64,000 nt of DNA from Bacillus sp. FJAT-26390 (lineage in GTDB: Bacteria > Bacillota > Bacilli > Paenibacillales > Paenibacillaceae), in the NCBI RefSeq assembly GCF_001682865.1, contig NZ_MAQX01000022.1, positions 665,884 through 729,883 of the forward strand, read 5' to 3'. The translations under genes were made by a program, and so were the position numbers. Under the pieces are notes generated by a model that saw only the letters and a program-made list of their open reading frames with translations, was not told where the DNA came from and did not search any database. Each line of letters starts with the position of its first letter. Position 1 is the first letter of the stretch. Of the stretch, positions 25,279 through 36,074 are shown piece by piece.

Positions 25279-27073
25279 TCCGTACATCTCCCAATGACTT
25301 AGTTTTCGGAATAATCAGGGTGATTGTTGTTCCTTGTCCCCATTCACTCTCGATCATTAATTTGGCTTGAGATGAGAACCTCAATGCCATACGATTTGCA
25401 ATACTCATTAATCCTATTCCGCTTGTACTAGTTGCTGTAGAGCAAAGCTCCTCATTGATTTTGCTTAACCGTTGCTCTGTTATCCCAATCCCGTTATCCT
25501 TAACGATTACGCGGATATGATCAGTCTCATTCTGAATAAGGAGGCTGATGATCCATATCCCATCCTTGCTTTCCAAGCCATGATAGATAGAGTTTTCAAT
25601 AATGGGCTGAAGAATAAATTTGTTAATAGGGTATTCAAGCACACCGTCATCGGTTTGGCAAACGAATTGAAGACGTCCGTCATAACGGATATTCTGTATG
25701 CGCAAATAATTTTCTACAGAGCGTATTTCATCTTTCATTTGAACCATTTCGTTCATCTGGTATAACGAATAATGCAGCATTTCTCTAAGGGAATGCGTAA
25801 CAAGCTCGATATCCTGATTCCTGCCAAGTATGGACAATGACGAAATAGACTGCAGCGTATTATAAAGGAAATGCGGATTCATCTTGGCTTGTAGGGCGCT
25901 GTACTCGGCTTCCTTCTGAAGAAGCTGTTGATTGATTGAATTAGCAATGAGCTCCTTCATCCTATCAAGCATATTGTTAACGCCTCGATTAAGGACCATA
26001 ATTTCCTCGTATTCGGTTTGACGATCGATCCGGATGTCTAACTTGCCCGTGCCGACTTCTTTCATAAAGGCAACCAATTTTAAGATGGGCTGCGTCGTAC
26101 GAATGGTGATGACGGAAGCAAGGACAATCGTAATGACGATCATGATAGTCAGAAGAAACAAGGTTGTATCACGAATTACAGACAGTTTCTTGTTGAACTG
26201 GGTGAAGGGAAGCATGCTTACGGTTTTCCAGCCTGTCACCGAAGAGGTTGAATAAGCGATAAGCATATTTGTGCCGTTCACCATACGAGTCCAGTGCCCT
26301 GAAGTATGTTGAAATAAGCTCTCCATATCCGATTCAGTCAGTATAAGAGAGGGGTCTGATTGGTAAATCACCTGTTTTCCGTCATCTACAACAAAAGATT
26401 GGATGCCAAGCTCTGTTTGAATCGATTTAAAAATGTTTTTGAGCTTATTGATGTTGTAATCGAATACAGCGACGCCATATAGATTTGGATTGGACGGATC
26501 ATAGGCATCCTTAATGTTGGCAGCAATCGTAATTACGTTATTAAGATCGGAAGTACGACTGTAGTTATCATAATAATCAGGCTTATGAGCACCGTAGAAT
26601 TTGATCTGCAGGGCATATTTCGTGTCCTTAAAATCTTGCCACACTTGTTTCAAAAAAGGTGACTCAATATTAATGGACTGGGCACTGTTGATATATTGCT
26701 TTCGATGGTCGTAATTGTAAATAAAGTAACCACGTATATCGGATTTCTCGGAGAAGATATTATTGAGCAAAATGGAAATTCGCGCACGGTCTTGTTGCGA
26801 TTCATACACTTCGCCTTCTGTTATAGAGCCTTCAAGAATGGATATTAAATTCTGATCGATAGCGAGAAAGTGAAGGGAGTCCTTGACCTCATTTAAGTAA
26901 AGATCAAGACTCTGATTCACTTGGTTTGTGATTAAAGAGGTGCTTTTAATCATCTCTTTTTTCGTAAAGTTAGAGAAGGTTTGATAGCTGATAACGCCGA
27001 GAACGCTGAGAGAAACACATATTAACAGGGCGAAATAGAAGATGATACTTGACTTGAATGATTTAAATTTCAT
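25256..27073 (-). CDS. YesM-type sensor histidine kinase
   Basis: A 605-residue membrane kinase. The first membrane helix spans about 10-30, an extracellular sensing domain about 30-300, the second helix about 300-325, and a HAMP segment follows. The HisKA-type dimerisation region carries PHFLYN with the phosphorylated His near residue 398, and the C-terminal ATPase domain has IIENSIYHG and DNGIGI. This is the LytS/YesM class that pairs with AraC-type regulators and controls neighbouring sugar-uptake genes. It is transcribed away from the second importer, with about 330 bases of shared upstream region. Confidence 0.9.
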   Translation of the reverse strand: MKFKSFKSSIIFYFALLICVSLSVLGVISYQTFSNFTKKEMIKSTSLITNQVNQSLDLYLNEVKDSLHFLAIDQNLISILEGSITEGEVYESQQDRARISILLNNIFSEKSDIRGYFIYNYDHRKQYINSAQSINIESPFLKQVWQDFKDTKYALQIKFYGAHKPDYYDNYSRTSDLNNVITIAANIKDAYDPSNPNLYGVAVFDYNINKLKNIFKSIQTELGIQSFVVDDGKQVIYQSDPSLILTESDMESLFQHTSGHWTRMVNGTNMLIAYSTSSVTGWKTVSMLPFTQFNKKLSVIRDTTLFLLTIMIVITIVLASVITIRTTQPILKLVAFMKEVGTGKLDIRIDRQTEYEEIMVLNRGVNNMLDRMKELIANSINQQLLQKEAEYSALQAKMNPHFLYNTLQSISSLSILGRNQDIELVTHSLREMLHYSLYQMNEMVQMKDEIRSVENYLRIQNIRYDGRLQFVCQTDDGVLEYPINKFILQPIIENSIYHGLESKDGIWIISLLIQNETDHIRVIVKDNGIGITEQRLSKINEELCSTATSTSGIGLMSIANRMALRFSSQAKLMIESEWGQGTTITLIIPKTKSLGDVRNANDFIN

Positions 27074-27406
27074 GAATTCACCTTCTCGAAATCGATCCTT
27101 TTGAGAATTTTTTGCTCGCTGCGCCTCGTATGAAGCTCATTTTTGCTCTGTGGACTTTGCGTTCCTAAGCTTTTCTTCCAACCAGTATAGTGCTTAAAAT
27201 ATTGAAAAACAATATGTCTAGAAATGATCCCAATATTAGAACATTAATGAAATATTAGAACATAAAATTCGTTTTTTATCGTGATTTAAGGCGAAGTAAG
27301 CGTTTCCCAAGATTAGAACAGGATCAAAACATTTGACTATTTTCAAATAATTGAACATCACTTAACATGTGGTAAGCGGTTACAACGAGAGAAAGGAGAC
27401 GTGCAA
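27074..27406. promoter_or_regulatory. Divergent control region
   Basis: About 330 bases separating the YesMN operon from the second importer. It is strongly AT-rich and carries the operator at 27372-27383. I see no unambiguous -35/-10 pair. The response regulator would be expected to bind here. Confidence 0.5.
27372..27383. promoter_or_regulatory. cre-like operator before second importer
   Basis: GTAAGCGGTTAC, a near-palindrome with central CG, lies 24 bases before the permease start and close to its ribosome binding site. Bound CcpA or a LacI protein would block transcription. Confidence 0.5.
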
Positions 27407-28333
27407 ATGAAAAATAGCAACAGCATTGTAAGGGAGTTGTGGACGAACAGAGCTTATTATCTGATGGCTCTCCCAGGCCTCTTGATCTTATTCGCTTTCA
27501 CTTATTTGCCTTACCCGGGAATTATTATCGCATTTAAAAACTTTAATCCGGTTAAGGGCATTTTCGGCAGTCCATGGAGCGGGTTTGATAACTTCAAGTT
27601 TTTTCTATCCAATGGTGATTTTCTGCGAATAACATTTAATACGTTCTGGATCAATTTCAATCAAATTTTATGGGGAACGATTCTCGCCGTAGTCTTCGCC
27701 GTTCTATTGAACGAAATTAAGAGTAACAGCATGAAAAAATGGTTCCAGAGCATCCTGTTTTTACCGTACTTCTTCTCCTTCGTCATTGTCGGAAAATTAG
27801 TCTTGTTAATTTTCAAAAATGAAAACGGTCTCGCGAACGAATTGATTGAGATGTTCGATGGGGTGCCGATTGATTGGTATACCTCGCCTCAATATTGGGT
27901 GAAAATCATTGCATCGGCAAGTATATGGAAAAATGTCGGGTATTCCGTCATTATTTATCTCGCTGTTATTACTTCCATTGACGAAGAGATGATGGAGGCG
28001 GCCTCTCTAGACGGTGCTTCCCGGGTACAAAAGATTCGGTACATTTTGCTGCCAAACCTGGTTCCTACAATTATCATTTTGACACTGTTGTCCATAGGTA
28101 GAATTTTCTTCGGGGATTTTGCGCTCATCTATGCAATTGTAGAGAACAATGGGCTTTTGTTTTCAACGACGGATGTGATCGACACCTATATCTACCGTGC
28201 TTTAATCAATGGCGGACAGGAATACGGTATGATCACCGCAATTGGAATTTGCCAATCCATCCTTGGCTTCCTTGTAGTCGTAGGCAGCAATTGGCTAGTT
28301 AAACGGTATGATAAGAGTTATTCCTTATTTTAA
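27407..28333 (+). CDS. Carbohydrate ABC transporter permease, LplB type
   Basis: The first permease (308 residues) of the second importer. About six membrane helices are present, beginning LMALPGLLILFAFTYLPYPG, with an EAA loop (EAASLDGASRVQKIRYILLP) in the second half. AAAGGAG eight bases before ATG 27407 sets the start; a GTG six bases earlier is too close to it. It leads an operon of permease, permease, binding protein and alpha-mannosidase. The divergent YesMN pair probably controls it. As with the first importer, the ATPase must come from elsewhere. Confidence 0.9.
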   Translation: MKNSNSIVRELWTNRAYYLMALPGLLILFAFTYLPYPGIIIAFKNFNPVKGIFGSPWSGFDNFKFFLSNGDFLRITFNTFWINFNQILWGTILAVVFAVLLNEIKSNSMKKWFQSILFLPYFFSFVIVGKLVLLIFKNENGLANELIEMFDGVPIDWYTSPQYWVKIIASASIWKNVGYSVIIYLAVITSIDEEMMEAASLDGASRVQKIRYILLPNLVPTIIILTLLSIGRIFFGDFALIYAIVENNGLLFSTTDVIDTYIYRALINGGQEYGMITAIGICQSILGFLVVVGSNWLVKRYDKSYSLF

Positions 28334-28354
28334 ACAGCAAGAGAGGTGACTGCA

Positions 28355-29218
28355 TTGAAGAACAAGTTTGGCTGGCTCGATATTTTCATTTATGTGGTAT
28401 TTATTATCTTTTCCCTCGTTACCCTGGTCCCATTCATCTTGGCGATAATGGTCTCCATATCGGATGAGAGCTCTATCGTGCTGAATGGATACAAGTTCAT
28501 CCCTGACTTGTTTTCATTAGCTGCGTATAAGATTGTCTTCCAAGACAATATCGTCGCCAATGCCTATAAAATTACGATCATCGTTACCATTGTAGGCACA
28601 ATGATCTCGTTAACCTTATCATCGCTGCTTGGCTATATGATGTCCGTGCAAAAAGTAAAATATCGCAACATCATTGCCCTGCTTATCTTTATACCCATTG
28701 TATTCAGCGCAGGACTGGTTCCTTGGTACATTGTAGTCACTAATTACCTCCATTTGAAAAATACGATTTGGGCTCTTATTCTTCCGATTGCAATAAATCC
28801 GTTTAATATTTTTCTGCTTAGAAATTATTACAAATCGATTTCGCCTGCGCTCTCAGAATCAGCGGAAATCGATGGAGCCGGCCCTTGGTTTATTTTCTAT
28901 AAGATCATTACTCCGTTGTCTATGCCGATATTAGCCACTATAGGTCTGTTCTCTTCGTTAAGTTATTGGAATGATTTCACGATGTCCCTGTGGCTGATTG
29001 ATGATCGGAAGCTGTTCTCCGTTCAGTTCTTATTGTATCGGATCAATTCGATGATTGCTTATATGAGTCAGCATTCGAATGTTGCATCCACTCAGCTGCC
29101 TTCAGAAACGATCGTCTTCGCGATGTTCTTGATTACAATCGGACCGATCATTCTCGTTTATCCGTACGTGCAGAAATATTTTGTCAAAGGTATCATGGTC
29201 GGCTCAATCAAGGGTTGA
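28355..29218 (+). CDS. Carbohydrate ABC transporter permease, YtcP/LplC type
   Basis: The second permease (about 287 residues), with six hydrophobic segments and the EAA loop SESAEIDGAGPWFIFYKIIT. It ends with the family-typical YFVKGIMVGSIKG. The frame is open to GTG 28346, but AGAGGTGA precedes TTG 28355, giving the usual start KNKFGWLDIF. It begins about 20 bases after the first permease, so the two are co-transcribed. It forms the heterodimeric channel with that permease. Confidence 0.88.
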   Translation: MKNKFGWLDIFIYVVFIIFSLVTLVPFILAIMVSISDESSIVLNGYKFIPDLFSLAAYKIVFQDNIVANAYKITIIVTIVGTMISLTLSSLLGYMMSVQKVKYRNIIALLIFIPIVFSAGLVPWYIVVTNYLHLKNTIWALILPIAINPFNIFLLRNYYKSISPALSESAEIDGAGPWFIFYKIITPLSMPILATIGLFSSLSYWNDFTMSLWLIDDRKLFSVQFLLYRINSMIAYMSQHSNVASTQLPSETIVFAMFLITIGPIILVYPYVQKYFVKGIMVGSIKG

Positions 29219-29267
29219 TTCCGAATGAGCGGGCAATATATAACATTATAAAAAGGGAGCGAATAAC

Positions 29268-30806
29268 ATGTTCAAAAGCAAGTTCTTTATGGGAAGCATA
29301 ATTGCAACTGTTTTAGTATCAACGCTATTAGCAGGCTGCGGCACGTCAAACAATGCGAATACACCTTCTAAAAATGCGGAAGCGCAGGGTGAGACAAGCA
29401 CTGGAAACACAGCAGCTGGCGAAGAAGTTACATTAAATATTTTATTCCCGGGAGATCCGCCTAAGGATTTGGACGCGATTAATGCAGCTATTGCGACGAA
29501 GCTTAAAGCAGACGGCTTAAATATGAAGCTGAACTATACTTTTGTACCGTGGGAAACGTACACGAACAAACAAAGTCTAGTCGTGGCAGCAGGAGAAAAA
29601 TATGACTTAACTTGGACGCACATTTCCAATTTATCACAAGGTGTAAGCAAAAATGTGTTAATGCCTCTGGATGACCTTCTCAAAAGCGACGGTCCTGGAC
29701 TGCTTAAGGATATTTCGGACTTTGTATGGAAAGCAGTTAAGGTTGACGGTAAAACCTATGCCATTCCACGTGTTGTCCCTGTTGCACAAAGCAATGATAC
29801 GTTCCAAATTCGCGGCGACCTGCGTAAAAAATATGGCTTGCCGGAAATTAAAAGCTCGGCTGATTTCGAGAAGTATCTGGAAGCGGTTAAGACCAACGAT
29901 CCGACGATCACTCCTCTAGCAGGTGGTGCAGGAGGACTTGTCAGAGAATTAGCGCCTAGTTATTTTGCCAATGGAGATTTTACTGGAAGCTTCTTCTATA
30001 TTGACGTGAATGAAACACCGCTTAAAGTTAAAAACCTCTTTGCCTCGGAAGCTTATGAGCAGTATGTGAATAAAACAAGAGATTGGTACAAAAAAGGATA
30101 TCTGCCGAGTGATCCTAATATGTTCAAAGACATAAACGGAGATTTTGCCAAAGGCAGAATGGCTGCGATGCCTTCTAATATCCTGCGTCCCACTGAAATT
30201 ATTGATGCTCTAAAAACCAATATACCTGATGCTGAGCTTGAATTTGTACAATTTGCATCGGACAAGCCCAAATATATTTTCACTAGCGCAGATAATCTGT
30301 TGTCTGTATTATCAACGAGCAAACATCCGAAAGAAGCAGTAGCGTTCGTCAATTGGCTGCACAGCAGCCAGGAGAACTATGATTTATTCTCCTTGGGCGT
30401 TAAAGATGTAAACTTCAAGGCTGACGGAAATAGCGCTTCGTATGAGGGGATCTCACCCGATAAACAATATTTCCCGATCAGCTGGGCGTGGACAGACTTA
30501 AGGTATAACAAATTCAGTAAATACATTACGCCAGAGCAGCTTGATGTCATTAAAACCTGGGATGACGGTGCCGTACAAACACCACTTATTGGTTTCTCTA
30601 TTAACACGGAGCCAGTAAAAGCAGAATTGGCGAAGGTCTCGGCGATTGCATCTGAGTATTCAACACAAGGTCCGCTTATGAATGGGGTCGTAGATTTTGC
30701 GGCTGTAAAAGATAAATTTCTAAGCCGGTTAAATGATGCGGGAATCGATAAGGTGCTTGCAGAATACCAGAAGCAATTAGATGCTTTCTTGGCGCAACAG
30801 AAGTAA
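29268..30806 (+). CDS. Extracellular sugar-binding lipoprotein
   Basis: A 512-residue solute-binding protein of the second importer. The signal peptide ends in the lipobox LLAGC with Cys24 lipidated, followed by a Ser/Thr/Asn-rich linker and two alpha/beta lobes. AAAGGGAGC precedes the ATG. Its position before a GH38 alpha-mannosidase gene suggests it captures alpha-mannosides. A hairpin follows the gene and may protect this part of the message. Confidence 0.9.
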   Translation: MFKSKFFMGSIIATVLVSTLLAGCGTSNNANTPSKNAEAQGETSTGNTAAGEEVTLNILFPGDPPKDLDAINAAIATKLKADGLNMKLNYTFVPWETYTNKQSLVVAAGEKYDLTWTHISNLSQGVSKNVLMPLDDLLKSDGPGLLKDISDFVWKAVKVDGKTYAIPRVVPVAQSNDTFQIRGDLRKKYGLPEIKSSADFEKYLEAVKTNDPTITPLAGGAGGLVRELAPSYFANGDFTGSFFYIDVNETPLKVKNLFASEAYEQYVNKTRDWYKKGYLPSDPNMFKDINGDFAKGRMAAMPSNILRPTEIIDALKTNIPDAELEFVQFASDKPKYIFTSADNLLSVLSTSKHPKEAVAFVNWLHSSQENYDLFSLGVKDVNFKADGNSASYEGISPDKQYFPISWAWTDLRYNKFSKYITPEQLDVIKTWDDGAVQTPLIGFSINTEPVKAELAKVSAIASEYSTQGPLMNGVVDFAAVKDKFLSRLNDAGIDKVLAEYQKQLDAFLAQQK

Positions 30807-30832
30807 CGGCATGAGCTAATTAAATAAGCGAC

Positions 30833-30864
30833 TAAGGCCAATCGATTCGAATCGGTTGGCCTTA
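30833..30864. other. Intercistronic palindrome after binding-protein gene
   Basis: TAAGGCCAATCGATT and AATCGGTTGGCCTTA form a 15-pair stem with a two-base loop. No strong T tract follows. It probably stabilises or partly terminates the message between the binding protein and the mannosidase gene. Confidence 0.55.
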
Positions 30865-30951
30865 CTTGCACCAACATCAATGGGGCTGACACTCAACGAA
30901 TTCCGCATTAGCGAACATACAAGATGATTTAACATTGAGAGGAGTTAAACG

Positions 30952-33681
30952 ATGAGCACAAAGAGAACAGCGCATATCATTTCACACACACACTGGGATA
31001 GGGAATGGTATTTGCCATATGAAAAGCATCATGTTCGCCTCGTAAAGCTCGTGGACACGCTGCTGGATAAACTGGATCAGGATCAGAATTATCGCAGCTT
31101 CTTTTTAGACGGACAAACGATCATTCTGGAGGACTATCTTCAAGTCAGGCCTGATCAAAAGGACCGATTGGCTAAATTTATTCAAGACGGCCGTATTTTG
31201 ATCGGTCCTTGGTATATCCTGCAGGATGCATTTTTGACCAGCGGCGAGGCCAACGTGAGAAATATGCAGATCGGGCACCAAGATGCGAAGAAATATGGCA
31301 CTGTGTCGAAGATCGGCTATTTTCCCGATACGTTCGGTCTGGTAGGTCAAACGCCGCAATTGATGAAGCAGTCTGGGATTACGAATGTACTGTTTGGCCG
31401 AGGCGTTAAGCCGACGGGCTTTAACAATACCGTTTCGGATGGCGATTACGAATCTTCCTTTTCGGAGCTGATCTGGGAAGCGCCTGACGGTTCCCAGGTA
31501 CTCGGCATACTTTTTGCCAACTGGTATAATAATGGAACTGAAATTCCTGTTGACCGCGAAGAAGCGAAGGCTTAATGGGAGAAGAAGCTGGCGGATGCCG
31601 AGAAATACGCATCGATGGGCGAACTACTCTTAATGAATGGCTGCGACCACCAGCCGATTCAACTCGATTTGCCCGAAGCGATTCAAGTCGCGCGCGAGCT
31701 CTATCCAGATACAACCTTTATTCATTCAAATTTTATAGATTACTTGCAGGCTGTACGGCATGCCTTGAATCATGAGCTTTCTATTGTAAAAGGCGAGCTT
31801 CGCAGCCAACGTACAGACGGCTGGAATACACTCGTGAACACCGCTTCCGCCCGCGTATATTTGAAGCAAATGAATCAGTTGGGGCAAGCGATGCTGGAAA
31901 AAGTAGCCGAGCCTCTGGCCGCTTTGGCTCACATCCTTGAAGCCGAGGAGAAATACCCGCATCATCTGTTCACGTATGCTTGGAAAACGCTGATGCAAAA
32001 CCATCCGCATGACAGCATTTGCGGCTGTTCGATTGATGAAGTGCACCGTGAAATGGTAACGCGCTTCGATAAAAGCCGACATGTGGCGGAAGCGATCGTC
32101 GATGAGAGCAAACGAGCCATTGCAGAAGTTGTGGATACGTCGAGCTTCGCCAGAATGGGAGATAACGCCCTGCCCGTCATTGTTATGAATACATCCGGTT
32201 GGGAGCGAACCGGTGTGGTAAGTATAGAGCTAGATGCATTGCGGTCGTATTATCATGACGGATACACGCAGGAGGATGCCATCGATATTGTGAAGTCGGC
32301 GGATCTTTCAGGCATGATGCTCGTGGATGAAAACGGGATTGCCATTCCATGCACATCCGAAGATCTCGGATTGCAATTTGGTTATGACCTGCCGGAGGAT
32401 AAGTTCCGCCAGCCGTATATGTGCCGCAAGGTGAAGCTTACTTTTGAAGCGAAAAATGTTCCTGCATTGGGGCTGAAGGCGTATGCTTGGGTTAAATGCG
32501 AAGCTGAGGTTCCTGCTTCCTCGATGCTGGTCGGAGACCGCATATTGGAAAATGATTCGCTAAGGATTGAAATCGCCGATAACGGTTCATTCAGCTTGAC
32601 AGACAAGGTGAACGGCCGAATCTACCGGGATCTAGGCATATATGAAAATACAGGGGATATCGGTAACGAATATATCTATAAACAGCCAGATGGCGAAACG
32701 CCGCGAACCACCTATGGGGTGGCGGCACAAATTCGGGTGTTACAGGATCACCCCTACCAGGCTTCCATTGAGATTGTGCACGACTGGGAAATTCCTGCGT
32801 CTGCTGACGAAGTGCTCGAAGAAGAGCAGCGCGCTTTGATTCCTTTTCAACGCCGTAAAGCACAGCGTTCGGAGCGCATGGTACCGATGAGGCTTCGTAC
32901 GGTTGTTAGTCTGAGCAATAGCGGTAAAGGGGTGGAGATCTCTGCTTCCTTTAACAATCAAGCCAAAGACCATCGTTTGCGGATGCTGTTCCCAACCGAT
33001 CTGGACACGCAAGTTCATCGCGTCGATACGATGTTTGAAATCCCCCAGCGGGACATTTCACCGGCAGCCACATGGGAAAATCCAAGCAATGCACAGCATC
33101 AGCAGGCATTCGTTGACATCAATGAGGCAGAAGCAGGCCTTGTTGTGGCTAACTTAGGCTTGAATGAATACGAAATTCTGCGCGATGGTCGCCATACAAT
33201 TGCAGTGACGCTGCTCCGAGCGGTTGGCGAGCTTGGTGACTGGGGCTTATTCCCGACACCTGAGGCACAATGTCAGGGCGAGCATACCGTCCGTATGTGC
33301 ATCATTCCGCATAACGGGGATGGTGTACAGTCTGGCGCCTATGCAGAAGCCTACCAGTTCCAAATTCCGTGGACGTTATGCCAAACAGACATCCACCAAG
33401 GAAGCATTGCGCCTACGTTTGCGCCATTCCAGTGGGAAGGCAATAAGATGGCCTTTTCCTCGATGAAAATAAATGAAGGTACTGACGATCTGCTGCTGCG
33501 TTGGTACAACATGGACTTCCAAAAGGCTGAATTGAAACTTAGCTCTAACCTTCCATACTATTATTTCTACAAAAGCTCCATCATGGAAGATAATGGGCAA
33601 CCTATTGAAACTGACATGGACGGTCAAATCTCTCTTCCGATTGGAGCTTGCGAAATTGTGACGATCGGGATTAATCGTTAA
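30952..33681 (+). pseudogene. GH38 alpha-mannosidase interrupted by an in-frame TAA
   Basis: The frame spans 910 codons and is intact apart from a TAA at codon 208 (31573-31575). The N-terminal part carries the zinc motif ISHTHWDREWYLPYEKHH and the nucleophile region GYFPDTFG near residue 123. After the stop, the same frame continues with LLLMNGCDHQPIQ and HDSICGCSIDEVH, and on through the beta domains to residue 909. This is the MngB-like size and layout (alpha-mannosidase or mannosylglycerate hydrolase type). No ribosome binding site precedes the first Met after the stop, so two separate polypeptides are unlikely. The rest of the frame is undamaged, so the mutation is recent or a sequencing error. 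Confidence 0.85.
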
Positions 33682-34253
33682 TTTTGCTCACATCCGCACG
33701 TATTTACGAGAATACAATATTGCGGTAAATGGAGAAAAGCTTGTCGTGAAAGTCGTTAAGGCGGTTGGCTATAAGCCGATGTTAAGCTAGATCAAGATCG
33801 AAAGGTGATGTCTGGCCTGTGCATCTAGACGTTCCATTGGAGCTGATGGTCACAGGTCTGGCTAGCTGCCTAAGGTTTAGTTGAAGTTCCTAAATGACAT
33901 CGGGTCGTGTCCACAACGCCTACACAAGATGAACATGAACGGATGTCATTTATGAATCGGATGGACAAGCAGCAATGAAATAGCCTCGTTGCGTAATTTT
34001 AGCAGGCAGACTTGCTTGAGCTATGCTATTATTTTATCACCTTGGTAAGTTTTAACCTCGATGGACAGCCCCTGCTTCATCAATTGTTCTGATAGAGAGA
34101 AAACGATTATAGGCAACACGTAAGTGCCCAGCAGCCTTTAAACAAAAAGGAGAGGTTCATTTGGTTCGGCTAGGCCTTTAAGGCAGCTGTTAAACGGTTG
34201 GCAGACTACGTTTGTGAGGAAAATGACTGGGAACGTTCAGAGGAGAATCCTAT
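33682..34253. other. Intergenic region without a gene
   Basis: About 570 bases with no frame I can support. A short open stretch (about 33715-33788, NGEKLVVKVVKAVGYKPM) reads like protein but has no start or neighbours in frame; it may be a remnant. The GGAGAA before 34254 is the ribosome binding site of the next gene. Base composition rises after this gap. Confidence 0.4.
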
Positions 34254-36074
34254 ATGAAAAATTGGAACGACTACCTGCTGAAAAGTAAGATGTTCATCGT
34301 GTTCTCCGCTGTGTCGCTGTTTATCGTTATGCTGACATGCATTATTTTCTATTACAAAAATGTAAGCGATATCAAAAATCAGACCTTGTCGCTTTCCGAC
34401 ACGATTACCCGGCAGTTCAGCCGGACCTTCGAGCTGTATATTCAAGACATCGAGAAGCTCTCCGTCTCCATTATTGGCGACCCGATCATTCAGCAAAGCT
34501 TGATCGATCATTACAGAATCCAAGAACCCGTTGCGCAGAACGAGGTTGAACTGACGATCAACAACAGGCTGTTCACCCATCTTCAGCCGCGCCCCCAGCT
34601 GCAAAGCATCTATATCTTCACGAAGGACGATATCGCTTATTTCGTATCGAAGGCAGGCGGACCCAAAGTAAGCTTCAAGCTGCGGGACGAGAGCTGGTAT
34701 TCGAAACGGCTGGAGATGCCCGGAATCAAATTTCTGCTTCGGCCCGTCACCATGGAGAGCACGGGAAGCGATCGTGAAGCCCAAGTTATTTCCTTCGTGC
34801 GGAACATTAACCGCATCCCCTATCGGGATGTTCTGGGGTATATGAAAATTAATATCAACGTCGATGTCGTCAAGGACATGCTCGTCAATTCGGACAGCAA
34901 TGACGTAGAACGGAACATGAGAGCGTTCATCATAACCGATGAAGGCAACGTCATTTATGACGACAGGAACGAGCTGACGGGCAGCGAGAATCCGGGAATC
35001 GATCTTTCGATCTTTCAGGGCAGCCGCGAATCTAACGAGGTGGTGTGGAACGGCGTGAGCTATCTCTATACGACGTCAAAATCCTCATACACGAAATGGA
35101 ATACGCTAATTCTCATTCCGAACGAATTTCTGCTGTCCAAGCAGAAGCGAACCACGTATATTCTCATACTCGTTGGCCTGCTTGCGATGGGGCTGATAGC
35201 CATTGTTTCCTATGCGCTCTCCTATCAGATCACGCTTCCTCTACGAAACCTGATGAAGAAGATGGCGCGAGTCGAGCAGGGGGATTTAAGCCAGCGAATG
35301 GAGGTGGCCGGCAACAATGAGATCGGCCGTCTAAGCCGCATTTACAACAATATGCTGGACAGTATTACCCGGTTGATCAGCGAAGTGTACGCATCCAAAT
35401 TGGCGGAGAATAATGCGCAGCTATCGGCGCTGCAGGCGCAAATCAATCCGCATTTTCTGTACAACACGCTTAACATCATGAAGTCAATCAGTCGGGTTCG
35501 AGGCATCGAAGAGGTTGCCGAGATGGCAGAATCGCTGGCGGAGCTGTTTAAATACAGCATGAAAAATCTTCAACATCCGATCCCGCTGCGTGACGAGATG
35601 GATCATATCTACAATTACATGAATATCCAGCAGCACCGGTTCGGCAGCCGATTCGAGTTCAGTATGGACGTTCCGGAGCCGCTGCAGGAAGCTTCGGTGC
35701 TGAAGCTTACCGTGCAGCCGTTGATTGAGAACGCAATCGTTCACGGACTCGGCAAGGTCAAGTCCGGCGGGCGAATCGATATCGCCGTCAGGCGGCTTGG
35801 CGGCGATCTGATTATCGAAGTGTCCGACAACGGCTGCGGCATCGAAGAGGAACGCATCCACATGCTGCGCAGGAGGCTTGGGAGCATCCAAGCGGTGGAC
35901 GTTTACGACGAGGAGGGGCTGGGCATAGGCCTGTCCAATATCGCGCAGCGGATCAAGCTGTTCCACGGTGTCAAATACGGCGTTGAATTGATAAGTGCGC
36001 TTGGCCGCGGTACGACCGTGAGGCTGACGTTCCCGTATGAGCTTTTCGTCAAGGTGAGAGGAGAGGGCGAATGA
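34254..36074 (+). CDS. YesM-type sensor histidine kinase
   Basis: A 606-residue membrane kinase with a first helix at about 14-34, an extracellular sensor region, a second helix at about 303-325 and a HAMP segment (LPLRNLMKKMARVEQGDLSQ). The phosphoacceptor His400 lies in NPHFLYNTLN, and the ATPase domain has LIENAIVHG, DNGCGI and GLGIGLSN. AGAGGAGAA precedes the ATG. The response-regulator gene overlaps its stop by four bases. It starts the GC-richer island and should sense the substrate handled by the genes that follow. Confidence 0.92.
   Translation: MKNWNDYLLKSKMFIVFSAVSLFIVMLTCIIFYYKNVSDIKNQTLSLSDTITRQFSRTFELYIQDIEKLSVSIIGDPIIQQSLIDHYRIQEPVAQNEVELTINNRLFTHLQPRPQLQSIYIFTKDDIAYFVSKAGGPKVSFKLRDESWYSKRLEMPGIKFLLRPVTMESTGSDREAQVISFVRNINRIPYRDVLGYMKININVDVVKDMLVNSDSNDVERNMRAFIITDEGNVIYDDRNELTGSENPGIDLSIFQGSRESNEVVWNGVSYLYTTSKSSYTKWNTLILIPNEFLLSKQKRTTYILILVGLLAMGLIAIVSYALSYQITLPLRNLMKKMARVEQGDLSQRMEVAGNNEIGRLSRIYNNMLDSITRLISEVYASKLAENNAQLSALQAQINPHFLYNTLNIMKSISRVRGIEEVAEMAESLAELFKYSMKNLQHPIPLRDEMDHIYNYMNIQQHRFGSRFEFSMDVPEPLQEASVLKLTVQPLIENAIVHGLGKVKSGGRIDIAVRRLGGDLIIEVSDNGCGIEEERIHMLRRRLGSIQAVDVYDEEGLGIGLSNIAQRIKLFHGVKYGVELISALGRGTTVRLTFPYELFVKVRGEGE

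Noticed and set aside
31573..31575. Programmed recoding of TAA in the mannosidase gene
   Set aside because: TAA is not a known selenocysteine or pyrrolysine codon, and no stimulatory structure is evident; mutation or sequencing error is simpler.
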